Origin: Verrucomicrobia subdivision 6 bacterium
Lineage (GTDB): Bacteria > Verrucomicrobiota > Verrucomicrobiia > Methylacidiphilales > Verrucolacustridaceae
Direction: 5' to 3'
Assembly (NCBI GenBank): GCA_947441075.1
Contig: CANESK010000003.1
Location: forward strand, 1 to 53,344
DNA length: 53,344 nucleotides
The translations under genes were made by a program, and so were the position numbers. Positions 1 to 8,109 of this stretch are shown here, piece by piece. Every line of letters starts with the position of its first letter. The first letter of the stretch is position 1. The notes under the pieces were generated by a model. The model was given only the letters and a program-made list of their open reading frames with translations, searched no databases and had not been told where the DNA came from.

Positions 1-1503
1 CGATTGGTCCAGTGGATGGGGATGGTTTTTTTGAGCACGGCGGTCTCGAGGGTAACGGATGCGTGGGCGAAGGATACTCTCGAGGGAGGAGGCTATGGCG
101 CGGCGGGCGGTGCGCCACTCGGTTTCGGTAAGGCCACTGGAGTCCCAATGCCCTTCTTTGGCGCGATCGGCAAAAAGTTTTTCGACTAACTTTTCGGCGT
201 CTCCTGGGGTGGGCTTATCCATGGCGCGGGAAGCAGATTCGACTGCGTCGGCGAGGGAGAGGAGAGCGGTTTCGGGGGATTGGGGAGTGGGGCCGAGGTA
301 GCGGAAGGAGGAGTCGTCGACGGAAGGAATATCGTCATCGCGGAGTCGGAGGATTTTTCCCCCAGTGCGAGCATCTTTTTCCTGTTGGAGGGCGCGTTGA
401 TAGAAGTACCAGACGAGAGTGGCACCGTGGTGTTCGCGAATACCTTCGCGGAGGCGGCGGGGAAGGTGATGTTTCCGAGCGAGGGCGACACCGTCTTTGA
501 CGTGGGCGAGGATGATGAGTGCGCTCATGGAGGGGGTGAGGTTGGCGTGAGGATCGGGGTCGGTGGAGTTGAGATTTTCGGTGAAATACTCGGGTTTCTC
601 GAGTTTTCCAATGTCGTGATAGAGGGCCATGGCGCGACAGGCGCGCGGGTTGGCGGAGCGGGAGGCGCTGGCGGCAGCTTCCGCGAGGTGACCGACGAGA
701 ATGCTGTGGAGGTAGGTTCCTGGGGCTTCTAGGGCGAGGCGACGAAGGATGGGGTGGTCGAGGCTGGTGAGTTCGAGCCAAGAAAGATCGGTGGTGCGGT
801 CGAAAGCGGATTCGAGGATAGGAAAGAGTGCGCCAACGAGGATGGCGCCGAGAAGGCCGAGAGCGGCGGCGGAAAGGGCTTCGGTGAGGATGAGTTCGCG
901 AGTGATGGAGAAGTTGGTGCCAGCGGAGAGAACGGTGGAGAGAAGGGCGACGAGGCCGATACCAGCGCCTGCGCGGAGAAGGTCGGAGCGGCGATAGAGT
1001 TTCTGAGAAAAGAGGATGGCGGCGATACCCGTAATGATGGAGGAGACGAGGTAGCGACCATCGGGTTGGAGGAGAAAGAACTCACCCATGCCGAGGAGAA
1101 CAACGAGGAGTAGGCCAGCGCGCGGACTGACTAGGGTGGTGAGGACAAGGGCAGCGAGGGCGGGGGGGATGAGGTAGGAGCCTGCTGCGAAGGAGAAGCG
1201 TGGGGCGATTTTGAGAAGGATAAGAATAAAAGCGAAGTTACCGATGAGGGTGAGAAGGAAGAGAGCGAGGAGACGATTACGGATGAGGGTTTCGGGGAGA
1301 ACGACAGAGAGGATGAGCGGAAGAACGAGGGCGATGAAGATTGCGGCGATCCAAGCGGAAGGACCGGAGCCTGCAGGGGTGAAAAGGGAGAGGCCATAAG
1401 CCGCGGCGGCGGTGAAAAGAAAAAGAGCGAATCGAATTCGGCGATCGGACTCGAGGCGGTTTTCGGTGGCGCCTCGACCCGCGAAGGGCTCGGCGGCGCT
1501 CAC
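1..1503 (-). CDS. pgpH: 7TM-HD family cyclic-di-AMP phosphodiesterase (PgpH/YqfF-like), C-terminus cut by window edge
   Basis: An open frame of 501 codons runs from a GTG at 1503 off the left edge. The N-terminal ~230 residues hold about six or seven hydrophobic segments. They are followed by a HD-type phosphohydrolase domain with the metal-binding HDIGK at residues 296-300, an upstream GTYLHSILVGHLAE helix and a downstream EHHGATLVWYFYQRAL stretch, all typical of the 7TMR-HD family. Characterised members hydrolyse c-di-AMP at the inner membrane. The GTG overlaps the phoH stop (GTGA), so the two are translationally coupled; PhoH next to 7TM-HD (and usually YbeY) is a common bacterial arrangement. 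The large extracytoplasmic 7TMR-HDED domain of longer homologues seems reduced: membrane segments begin within the first 40 residues. Family assignment is firm; the nucleotide substrate is inferred from the family. Confidence 0.88.
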   Translation of the reverse strand, partial: MSAAEPFAGRGATENRLESDRRIRFALFLFTAAAAYGLSLFTPAGSGPSAWIAAIFIALVLPLILSVVLPETLIRNRLLALFLLTLIGNFAFILILLKIAPRFSFAAGSYLIPPALAALVLTTLVSPRAGLLLVVLLGMGEFFLLQPDGRYLVSSIITGIAAILFSQKLYRRSDLLRAGAGIGLVALLSTVLSAGTNFSITRELILTEALSAAALGLLGAILVGALFPILESAFDRTTDLSWLELTSLDHPILRRLALEAPGTYLHSILVGHLAEAAASASRSANPRACRAMALYHDIGKLEKPEYFTENLNSTDPDPHANLTPSMSALIILAHVKDGVALARKHHLPRRLREGIREHHGATLVWYFYQRALQQEKDARTGGKILRLRDDDIPSVDDSSFRYLGPTPQSPETALLSLADAVESASRAMDKPTPGDAEKLVEKLFADRAKEGHWDSSGLTETEWRTARRAIASSLESILRPRIRYPRDRRAQKNHPHPLDQS

Positions 1504-2474
1504 AAGGTGAGGCTGGTCTGCCGAGCTCCGCGATGGTCCTTGTAGGCCCGAACGATCTTACCGACGAGTTCGTGGCGGATGACGTCGGTGTCTTGGAAGT
1601 GAACGAAGCCGATGCCCTCGACGGGGGTGAGGGCTTGGACGGCCTCGATCAGGCCCGATTTGCGGCTATGGGGGAGATCGATTTGGGTGGGATCGCCGGT
1701 GACGATGCATTTGGATTCGGGTCCGAGGCGGGTAAGGAACATGAACATCTGTTCGGTGGTGGCGTTTTGGCCTTCGTCGAGGATGACGAAGGCGCCGTTG
1801 AGAGTACGACCGCGCATGTAGGCGAGGGGGGCGATCTCGAGGATTCCCTTATCCATCATCTTTTGGATTTCTTCGACATCGAGCATATCGTGGAGGGCGT
1901 CGTAGAGGGGTCGGAGGTAAGGGAAAATCTTTTCTTGAAGATCTCCCGGGAGGAAGCCGAGGGCTTCGCCTGCTTCGACGGCGGGGCGGGTAAGGATGAT
2001 ACGACTAATCTTATCGGATTTGAGGTAGGAGATGGCGAGGGCCATGGCGAGGTAGGTTTTGCCGGTACCGGCGGGGCCGATGCCGAAGGTAAGATCGTGC
2101 TTGCGAATGGTGTCGACGTAGGCCTTTTGGAGAAATGTCTTAGGGAGGATAGCGGGTTTTTTGGCGGAGACCTGAATACGGCATGACCAGATGCTTTCGA
2201 GGTTTTTACCTTCGCCGCGATGGACGGCTTGGAGGGCGTAGCGAAATTCGTGGCGGCGAACGCGGAGTCCGTGTTGGTGGGCGAGGTGGAGTTGACGGAA
2301 AAGTTCTTGGGCTAAGAGGACGGCGGGTTCGGGGCCTTCGATTTTGAGGATGGCATCGCGGGAGATGAGTTTGACGCCGAGGAGGGTCTCAGTTTCGCGA
2401 AGGAGGGATTCGTCAGAGGCGTAGAGATCGGAGAGGGCCCGTGCGTTATCGAAAGTGAGAATCTGTTCGCTCAT
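1500..2474 (-). CDS. phoH: PhoH-like ATPase
   Basis: The 324-residue protein has an N-terminal ~110-residue KH-like region and then a P-loop ATPase domain. The Walker A motif GPAGTGKT is at residues 133-140 and the Walker B region reads VILDEGQNAT. Length and motif spacing match PhoH/YbeZ proteins, which are linked to RNA metabolism and ribosome maturation through YbeY; the exact reaction is unsettled. ATG at 2474 gives the conserved family start. Its stop overlaps the GTG of the 7TM-HD gene. The upstream gene is 58 bases away on the same strand, so co-transcription is likely. No ybeY is visible; it may lie beyond the left edge. Confidence 0.92.
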   Translation of the reverse strand: MSEQILTFDNARALSDLYASDESLLRETETLLGVKLISRDAILKIEGPEPAVLLAQELFRQLHLAHQHGLRVRRHEFRYALQAVHRGEGKNLESIWSCRIQVSAKKPAILPKTFLQKAYVDTIRKHDLTFGIGPAGTGKTYLAMALAISYLKSDKISRIILTRPAVEAGEALGFLPGDLQEKIFPYLRPLYDALHDMLDVEEIQKMMDKGILEIAPLAYMRGRTLNGAFVILDEGQNATTEQMFMFLTRLGPESKCIVTGDPTQIDLPHSRKSGLIEAVQALTPVEGIGFVHFQDTDVIRHELVGKIVRAYKDHRGARQTSLTL

Positions 2475-2532
2475 CGCCTTTTGGTATTACTAGGGAGGAA
2501 GGAGGAGGGGGGAAGCACGATTATGTGACAAG

Positions 2533-3870
2533 TTAGCGAAGAATGGAGTCGAGGGAGGCGGTGGCTCGTTTGAGGGAGGAGAGGGTTTCGCCGACGGTGC
2601 GTTCGGCACCTTTGGGGTTGAGGGGGAGGGGAAGACCGGGTTCGAGGGAAGTGACGAGGGCGCAGATGCGATCGTTGACCATGATGCCGAGGAATTCACC
2701 ACCGAGGGTAAGGACCCAATCCCCCGAGCTGGGGGCGTATTCGCCTTGGAGTCGATTGAGGAAGCGGGAATCCATTTCGAGGTAGCCAGGCAAGTTGGGT
2801 GCGAGGCGGAAGGTGCATTCGCCGTAAGATTCGCCGTTGGGGTGAAGGAGGAGACTTTTGGAAAATCGGAAGGGATCGGTGGCGAGGCGGTAAGTCGAGG
2901 AAGCTATACGGGTGGTTTCGGCGGGATCGACGGGCGCGAGGAGAAGGCGAGGATCGCCTTGTTTGAGGGTGTAGAGGGACGGGATGGGTTGAGGAAAGTT
3001 GGAGGGGGGCGGGAGGGTGAGACTGCCAGTGAGGGAACTCCAGGTGCCTTGGGCGTCGCCGAGGGTAAAGGGAGTTTGCGAAAGGGGGATGAGGGCGACG
3101 GTGCGAGAGCCATCGGTGAGGAGAATCGATTTTGATTCGCGGCGGCGGGGGGATGAGCTTTGGGCGGAGGGGCGTTCGGCAAGGAGGAGGACAGTGGCGC
3201 GGCGGGCAAGGAAGTCGGCGTAGAGTGCGTTGGGGGCGACGGGGCGATATTCACGGATTTCCTTAGTGATCTCGCCGTTTTTTTCTGCGAGTTGGGTGAC
3301 TCCTTTAGAAAGGGATTGGTTTTGTTCGAGGAGCTTCTTTTTTTCGTCTTCGGCGGTGCGCAGGGTGGCTTCGGTGAAGCGGGAACGCTCTTCGGCGCTA
3401 CGAGCGACGAGGTTAGCGGAGGCGACTTGGGCTCGCAGGGTAGAGGTTTCGGTTTTGAGTTTTTCCTCAGTTTGGCGGAGGGTGTTGGCTTCGGCGCGAG
3501 CGGATTCAAGGGCAGCGCGGGCACGTTCTGCTTCGAGGCCTACTTGCTGGGTGAGGCGAAGGGTTTCTTGTTCTTTTTTCTGGAGGCGTTCGGAGAGTTC
3601 GGTGGTGCGAGCGCGGGCTTGATCGAGGATGGTGGCACGGGTGGTGGATTCGGCTTGAGTGGAGGTAAGGTCGCGGGCGAGTTTTTCGCGGTTGGAGCGT
3701 TCTTCTTCGAGGGTGAGGCGGAGGGCGGCGACGACGTCTTCGCGGGCGGAGGTGGGTTGGCTGGCGAGGGGAAGAGGGGGCGGAGGGAGTTCGTTTTTAT
3801 CCCAGCGGGTGAGGGCGAGGAGATTGAGGAGGAGGAAATCGCAGAGGATGAGGAGGAGGGTTTTATTCAT
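2533..3870 (-). CDS. Membrane-anchored coiled-coil protein with MotB/ExbD-like N-terminus and C-terminal trypsin-like fold candidate
   Basis: I do not recognise a named family for the 445 residues. Residues 3-22 form one transmembrane helix carrying an acidic residue, D11, in LCDFLLLNLLALTRW. This is the pattern of the single helix of MotB/ExbD/TolR (Asp followed by leucines). Residues ~48-215 are Ala/Glu/Arg/Lys-rich heptads, a long coiled coil. Residues ~220-445 form a globular region of alternating strands with SGDWVLTLGGEFLGIMVND, which resembles the C-lobe of trypsin-like folds but lacks a GDSGG serine motif. The gene sits 41 bases downstream of a gene whose C-terminus looks like ExbB/MotA (3912-5564), so the two may form one envelope complex. 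The proton-channel idea is inference; the coiled coil and anchor are directly visible. Confidence 0.7.
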   Translation of the reverse strand: MNKTLLLILCDFLLLNLLALTRWDKNELPPPPLPLASQPTSAREDVVAALRLTLEEERSNREKLARDLTSTQAESTTRATILDQARARTTELSERLQKKEQETLRLTQQVGLEAERARAALESARAEANTLRQTEEKLKTETSTLRAQVASANLVARSAEERSRFTEATLRTAEDEKKKLLEQNQSLSKGVTQLAEKNGEITKEIREYRPVAPNALYADFLARRATVLLLAERPSAQSSSPRRRESKSILLTDGSRTVALIPLSQTPFTLGDAQGTWSSLTGSLTLPPPSNFPQPIPSLYTLKQGDPRLLLAPVDPAETTRIASSTYRLATDPFRFSKSLLLHPNGESYGECTFRLAPNLPGYLEMDSRFLNRLQGEYAPSSGDWVLTLGGEFLGIMVNDRICALVTSLEPGLPLPLNPKGAERTVGETLSSLKRATASLDSILR

Positions 3871-3911
3871 GGCGAAAGCGTCGGCGGGCGGAGCCTCGCG
3901 GGTTCACGGGT

Positions 3912-5564
3912 TTAGGATTTTTGCGGTGGAAGCAAGAGGCGCTGTTTGAGAGCGCGGACATGGAAGATTTTAACGATAGCGACACAGGCGATACCAAAGA
4001 GGTTGGAGGCGTAGGCGGCAAGGAGGCTGGGTTGAATGACGCCGATGACTTGGAGGACGAGAGCGGTGGCGGTGCCAGCGATTCCGACGTAGAGACCTGC
4101 ATCAAAAAGATTGTCCTCATTTTCAAGGAGGCGGAGTTTGAGATTAGGATCACCGGGGCCGTTTTCGATTTGTTGGATGCGGCGGAGGCAAATGCGGTAG
4201 ACGGTGATTTGCAGGCCAAGGAAGATGGCGAGGGTGATAAGATTAGTGGGATCCATGGCACTCCTTGGGTGAGATTGGATTGTAGTGGATGGGGCGGGAT
4301 GGGCGAGACTCAATCGATATTTTGGATAGGGGCGAGGGTGGAGGAGGGCGGGTTCGAGGAGGGTTCCGAGAAGGAGGGCGAGGAGGGCGGTTTGGGCAAG
4401 GCGTGGAGCAGGACGCCAAGGGCCTGGGCTGGTGGGGGCAAGACCTGGGAGGAGTTGCCAGAGGGCAGCGATAAAAAACCAGGAACCTGAGAGAAGAAGA
4501 ATAAGGCGGAAGAGGAGTAGGGGTTTTTCAAAGTGAAGAAGGGCGGGGATCCAGGAAGTGGGGAGGGGAGCTGAGCTGGAGAGGACGGGAACGTGGCGGG
4601 AGACGAGGAGTTGAACGGAGCCGCGCCCTGAGGCGATGGCGGTGGAGAGAGGTTTCCAAGGTTGAGTGGTGGGGAGAGGTAGGAGGGGGAGGAGGTCGGC
4701 GGGGTTGCTCCAGAGGGCGGCGGCGAGGAGTAGGTGGGGGGGTTCGGAGGGGGTACGGATCTGTTCAGAAAGCCAGAGGAGGGTGGGGAGGGAGTGGAGG
4801 GTGCCGAGAATTTCGCGGAGGGAATCGTAGTCGTAGCGGCGGCTGAGGGAGAGGAGGGCGAGGAGGGTGGGTTGGAGGGGGCGAAGAGATTGTTCTTGGA
4901 GGGAATCGGTGGCGGATGTTTTTATTTCGCTGGCGACGGAGGGAGAAAAAGCGGCGGTATCAAGAAGGTGAGCGGTGAGAAGTAGGACGGCTTCGAGGGG
5001 TTGGCCGCCTGGACTTGTGGCGAGCAGAAGTGGCGGGAGTGGAGGAAGGGAAAGAGTATCGAGAAGAGTTTGGACGCCAGGGGAGGGATTGGAGCGGAGG
5101 TCTTGGCGAAGCCGAAGGCGAACCGATTCACGGAGGAGGAGAGTGAGAGTGGGCGGGGGTGTGGAGGCGGTAGTTTCGAAGGCGAGGCCCGAGGTGGCGA
5201 GGATGAGTTCGAGGCGGGGATCGCGGGTGCCGAGGGAGGCGAGATCGGGGCGGGAGGAGAGGAGTGTGCGGGCGGACTGGAGAACGGCATCACTTTCGGG
5301 GAGGTGCATGGATTGGGCTAGGAGGGCGAGGCGAAGGCCAGCGCCGAGGTGTTCGGAGTTGAGAAGAGAGGCTGAGAGTTCGGTGAGTGGGGTGGTACCT
5401 TGGCCAGCGGCGATGAGGAGACGTTCGTCGATGGCTTGGAAGCGTATGGGGAGAATGGCCGCACTGAGGATGGCGGCGAGGCCGAGGACGAGATTGAGGA
5501 GGGGAGGAGGTTTCAGGCGGAGAATCGGGGTAGGGATGGGTTGATGCGGGTAAAGATTTCCCAT
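3912..5564 (-). CDS. Large membrane protein with a C-terminal three-helix ExbB/MotA-like domain (possible fusion or dual product)
   Basis: The open frame gives 550 residues: a membrane helix near residues 22-42, a Leu/Pro/Ser-rich mainly helical region to ~340, two hydrophobic helices (~345-370 and ~395-415), and a distinct C-terminal domain from M437. That last domain (114 residues) begins MDPTNLITLAIFLGLQ, continues with an NLFDAGLYVGIAGTATALVL helix and ends with a third helix, resembling the three-helix core of ExbB/TolQ/MotA. An internal ATG at 4256 with a Shine-Dalgarno AAGGAG could make that domain alone. The start at 5564 overlaps the end of alr by 52 bases, so an alternative later start for the long form is possible. 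No enzymatic motif is seen. The composition (L, P, S, T) follows the strand skew. Confidence 0.62.
   Translation of the reverse strand: MGNLYPHQPIPTPILRLKPPPLLNLVLGLAAILSAAILPIRFQAIDERLLIAAGQGTTPLTELSASLLNSEHLGAGLRLALLAQSMHLPESDAVLQSARTLLSSRPDLASLGTRDPRLELILATSGLAFETTASTPPPTLTLLLRESVRLRLRQDLRSNPSPGVQTLLDTLSLPPLPPLLLATSPGGQPLEAVLLLTAHLLDTAAFSPSVASEIKTSATDSLQEQSLRPLQPTLLALLSLSRRYDYDSLREILGTLHSLPTLLWLSEQIRTPSEPPHLLLAAALWSNPADLLPLLPLPTTQPWKPLSTAIASGRGSVQLLVSRHVPVLSSSAPLPTSWIPALLHFEKPLLLFRLILLLSGSWFFIAALWQLLPGLAPTSPGPWRPAPRLAQTALLALLLGTLLEPALLHPRPYPKYRLSLAHPAPSTTIQSHPRSAMDPTNLITLAIFLGLQITVYRICLRRIQQIENGPGDPNLKLRLLENEDNLFDAGLYVGIAGTATALVLQVIGVIQPSLLAAYASNLFGIACVAIVKIFHVRALKQRLLLPPQKS
4254..4266 (-). 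promoter_or_regulatory. Internal ribosome binding site and ATG for the ExbB-like C-terminal domain
   Basis: On the minus strand AAGGAG (4266-4261) lies four bases before an in-frame ATG (4256-4254). Few genes in this window have so clear a Shine-Dalgarno sequence. The domain starting here is compact and conserved-looking, so independent translation is plausible, giving a 114-residue product ending at 3912. Confidence 0.4.
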
Positions 5565-6604
5565 GGGATGGTATCGGCTTCACGGGCGAGGTCGGTGGCG
5601 GTGCGGGTGAGTCGACCCGACTGGCCGAGCCAAACCACTTCGTTACCGCGGAGAGGATTAGGGACGCGGGTAACGTCGAGGAGAGTCATATCCATGGTAA
5701 CGCGACCAAGGATGGGGCAGAGGCAACCTTGGACGAGGGCGTGACCGCGATTGGAAAGGGAGCGGGGCAGACCGTGGGCGTAGCCTGTGGCGATGGTAGC
5801 GACGCGAAGATTGCGGGGAGCGCGGAAGGAGGCGCCGTAGCTGATGGTTTCTCCGCGAGCGACGGAGCGGACAAGGAGGATGCGGGATTTCCAGGTAAGA
5901 ACGGGTTGGAGGCGCGGGGAGGAGCGGGCGGTGGGGTGGATGCCGTAAAGGGCGAGACCTGGGCGAGCGTGGGTAAGGGAAAAGGGAGTGGTTTGGAAAG
6001 AGGCGGCGGAGTTGGCCCAGTGGTGGGGGAGATTCTTGGGTAAGAGGAAGGCGGATTTTAACTGGCGGCGGGTGAAGGCGGGATTGGAATCGGCGCAGGC
6101 GAGGTGGGTTAAGGTTCCGACGAGATCTAGGGATGGTTGTTGGGCGATGAAGAAAAGGAGTTTTAAAAATTCCTGCGGGGTGGCCCCGAGGCGGTTCATG
6201 CCGGTATCGAGTTTGGCTTGGACGAGGGCGATGGTCTTGGCTCGGGTGGCGGCGCGGACGAGCTCGCGGGCTTCGGTGAGGGAGGAGAGGGTGATGGTGA
6301 GACGATTTTGCAGAGCGCAGGGGAATTCGGCTGCGAGAGTGGAGCCGAGAAGGAGAATGGGTTGGCGGATTCCAGCGCCGCGGAGTTGGGTGCCCTCGGA
6401 GACGAAAGCGACGGCGAACTCTTCGCATCCAGCCTGGGCGAGGGCCCGAGTGATGGGGATAAGACCGTGACCATAGGCGTTATCTTTAACGACGGCGAGA
6501 ATCTGGGTTTTGGGAGGGAGAGAACGACGTAACGTGCGGAGGTTGTGGCGGAGGGCAGGAAAAGAAATTTCGCACCAGGTGCGAACGTCACCGGGAATTT
6601 TCAT
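5513..6604 (-). CDS. alr: Alanine racemase
   Basis: A PLP enzyme of 363 residues that interconverts L- and D-alanine for peptidoglycan. The N-terminal TIM barrel carries the PLP lysine K40 in AVVKDNAYGHG. The C-terminal beta domain has the catalytic-tyrosine region ETISYGASFR, the VTMDMTLLDVT segment and the terminal IPWEIFTRI. The frame stays open further upstream, but the ATG at 6604 is chosen because the conserved protein begins there (WCEISFPALRHNLR) and the upstream translation is low-complexity. It follows tsaB by 62 bases on the same strand and overlaps the next gene by 52 bases. Length is normal and no key residue is missing. Confidence 0.93.
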   Translation of the reverse strand: MKIPGDVRTWCEISFPALRHNLRTLRRSLPPKTQILAVVKDNAYGHGLIPITRALAQAGCEEFAVAFVSEGTQLRGAGIRQPILLLGSTLAAEFPCALQNRLTITLSSLTEARELVRAATRAKTIALVQAKLDTGMNRLGATPQEFLKLLFFIAQQPSLDLVGTLTHLACADSNPAFTRRQLKSAFLLPKNLPHHWANSAASFQTTPFSLTHARPGLALYGIHPTARSSPRLQPVLTWKSRILLVRSVARGETISYGASFRAPRNLRVATIATGYAHGLPRSLSNRGHALVQGCLCPILGRVTMDMTLLDVTRVPNPLRGNEVVWLGQSGRLTRTATDLAREADTIPWEIFTRINPSLPRFSA

Positions 6605-6666
6605 AGGATGAGGATAAGGGGTGGGAAAGAGGGGTGAGAGCCTAAAAATGTGGGGGTGGGGTAGTT

Positions 6667-7248
6667 TTATTTTGTGGCCATGGTTGGGCGGAGATGGATG
6701 GGTTCGAGGGGGAGATCGGACTCGAGTTCGTGGGTTTGAAGGTAAGAGGCGAGGTCGGTGGCATGGATGGACATTTTTTTTTCGACGCCTGGGAGGGCGT
6801 CGGAGGTGACGGCAAGAGTGCAGCGGCTTAGGAGAGAGGGCAGAGAGGTGGCTGGGTGGACTTGGGTTGGTGTGTGGAGTTTCCCCATAGAGTAGAAAGT
6901 GGCGAAGATGTCGCTGCGGCGGGCATCGGAGAAAATACCGAGAAGAGGAGTGTCGGGATAGTGGTAGGCGATGGCGCCGGTGCTGCGGACAGGGAGGACG
7001 GGACAGCGCCAGGAGGCGGCCATGCCGTGGGCGGAGGCGATGGCGGAGCGAATTCCTGAAAAAGAGCCTGGTCCTACTCCGATAAGAATTTGTGAAGGGG
7101 TTGGTGGGTTGGGTAGAAGAGTTTGTAAAGAGGGGACAAGAGTAGCGGCGACAGTTCCCGGGAGAGTGCCTGAGGTAATGGCTTGGCCTTGTTGGGTAAA
7201 AACCCAAGAGGCGGGAGAGGTTGAAGCTTCGAGGATGAGGCGGGTCAT
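6667..7248 (-). CDS. tsaB: tRNA threonylcarbamoyladenosine biosynthesis protein TsaB
   Basis: A protein of 193 residues in the ASKHA (sugar kinase/Hsp70) fold. It has the N-terminal ILEASTSPASW strand-turn and the diagnostic GVGPGSFSGIRSAI near residues 57-70. TsaB scaffolds TsaD (and TsaE) in making t6A37 on tRNAs that read ANN codons. The protein is slightly shorter than E. coli TsaB (231 residues), as in many phyla. A tsaD gene lies in the same window at 27850, but not in the same operon. The gene sits between DUF3108 and alr on the minus strand; alr next to tsaB or tsaE is common. Confidence 0.87.
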   Translation of the reverse strand: MTRLILEASTSPASWVFTQQGQAITSGTLPGTVAATLVPSLQTLLPNPPTPSQILIGVGPGSFSGIRSAIASAHGMAASWRCPVLPVRSTGAIAYHYPDTPLLGIFSDARRSDIFATFYSMGKLHTPTQVHPATSLPSLLSRCTLAVTSDALPGVEKKMSIHATDLASYLQTHELESDLPLEPIHLRPTMATK

Positions 7249-7290
7249 AAAAAAGGCTCGGGCAAGGAGGGTAGAGAGGGGAAGAGAATA

Positions 7291-8100
7291 TTAGGGGGTG
7301 GAGGAGGGGTCGGATTCGGAGAGAATAGGAACGGGTTGGTCATCGGGTTGGAAGTCGAGACCGGGACCGCCACCTCGGATGAGGCGGATGAGGAAAGTTC
7401 CGTACTGAAATTTAAGTTTGGCGAGAACGGGAATGCGGCGAGCGTCGTCAGTCATCCAGAGTTTGAGCCAGCCTTGGTGACGGGTGGAAGGGCCGAAGGG
7501 TTGGCCGAGGATTTCGATGAGGGGGCGTGGGGGATCGTCTTCGATTTGGAGAGTGCCGATTTGTTGGCAGGTCATTTTTGAAAAGAGGGGTTCCTTGTTC
7601 TCGAGAACATTCCAGGTGATGGTTTCTCCGGCTTTCCATGGGTATGCGCGAACATGGTAGAGCATGGAGCCGAAGTCTTCGGCGGGACCGTCGGGCAGAT
7701 CAAAGTTTTCTTCGGGTTTACCTGGGGCGGGGAAGAATCGGCCAAGTTTGACGGAGTAGTCGGGCAGGGTTCGGCGATTGCGGACGTTGCCGCCTTCGCT
7801 GCGGTCCTGGATATATTCGAGAGTACGCCAAGGTTGCAGTTGAGTTAGGGAGGTGAGGCGACTGCGAATAGGAAAAAAAGCTTCGATGGGACCGCGCGAG
7901 CGGAGATAAAGCTCAAATCGTTCTACCCCTTCGCGTTTGGGTTCTTTTTTTGCGGTGAAGATTGCTTCGGCCGCATCGAGGGGACCGTATTCGATGAGGT
8001 AGGTAAGTTTTTCTCCATCGGGCCAGGGAAAAGTGGGCGGAGTTTGAGCTTGGCCGGTAGAGAGACTGAGGAGAATGAGAAGCAAGCAGGAGCTGCGCAT
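7291..8100 (-). CDS. DUF3108 exported protein
   Basis: The protein has 269 residues. The first 18 are a cleavable-type signal peptide (hydrophobic LLLILLSLS, then Gly-Gln-Ala). The rest is a beta-rich domain starting FPWPDGEKLTYLIEYGPLDA and including LYLRSRGPIEAFFPIRSRLTS, which matches DUF3108 periplasmic proteins. The biochemical role of the family is unknown; its fold is thought to resemble lipid-binding periplasmic proteins. It follows the nitric oxide synthase gene by nine bases, so they are probably one transcript. Whether that pairing is functional cannot be told from sequence. Confidence 0.75.
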   Translation of the reverse strand: MRSSCLLLILLSLSTGQAQTPPTFPWPDGEKLTYLIEYGPLDAAEAIFTAKKEPKREGVERFELYLRSRGPIEAFFPIRSRLTSLTQLQPWRTLEYIQDRSEGGNVRNRRTLPDYSVKLGRFFPAPGKPEENFDLPDGPAEDFGSMLYHVRAYPWKAGETITWNVLENKEPLFSKMTCQQIGTLQIEDDPPRPLIEILGQPFGPSTRHQGWLKLWMTDDARRIPVLAKLKFQYGTFLIRLIRGGGPGLDFQPDDQPVPILSESDPSSTP

Positions 8101-8109
8101 GGGGTTAAG

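Noticed and set aside
4-1113. Several long open frames on the plus strand over the first 1.1 kb
   Set aside because: They lie opposite the 7TM-HD gene, have repetitive Glu/Gly-rich translations and no motif. The strong G skew removes stop codons on that strand.
2500-5600. GAGG/GGAGG-rich stretches looking like simple repeats
   Set aside because: They are not periodic and translate as coherent minus-strand proteins; this is strand skew and not a repeat array.
5513-7207. A 564-residue version of alanine racemase
   Set aside because: The first ~200 residues are low-complexity and overlap tsaB in another frame; the family N-terminus begins at ATG 6604.
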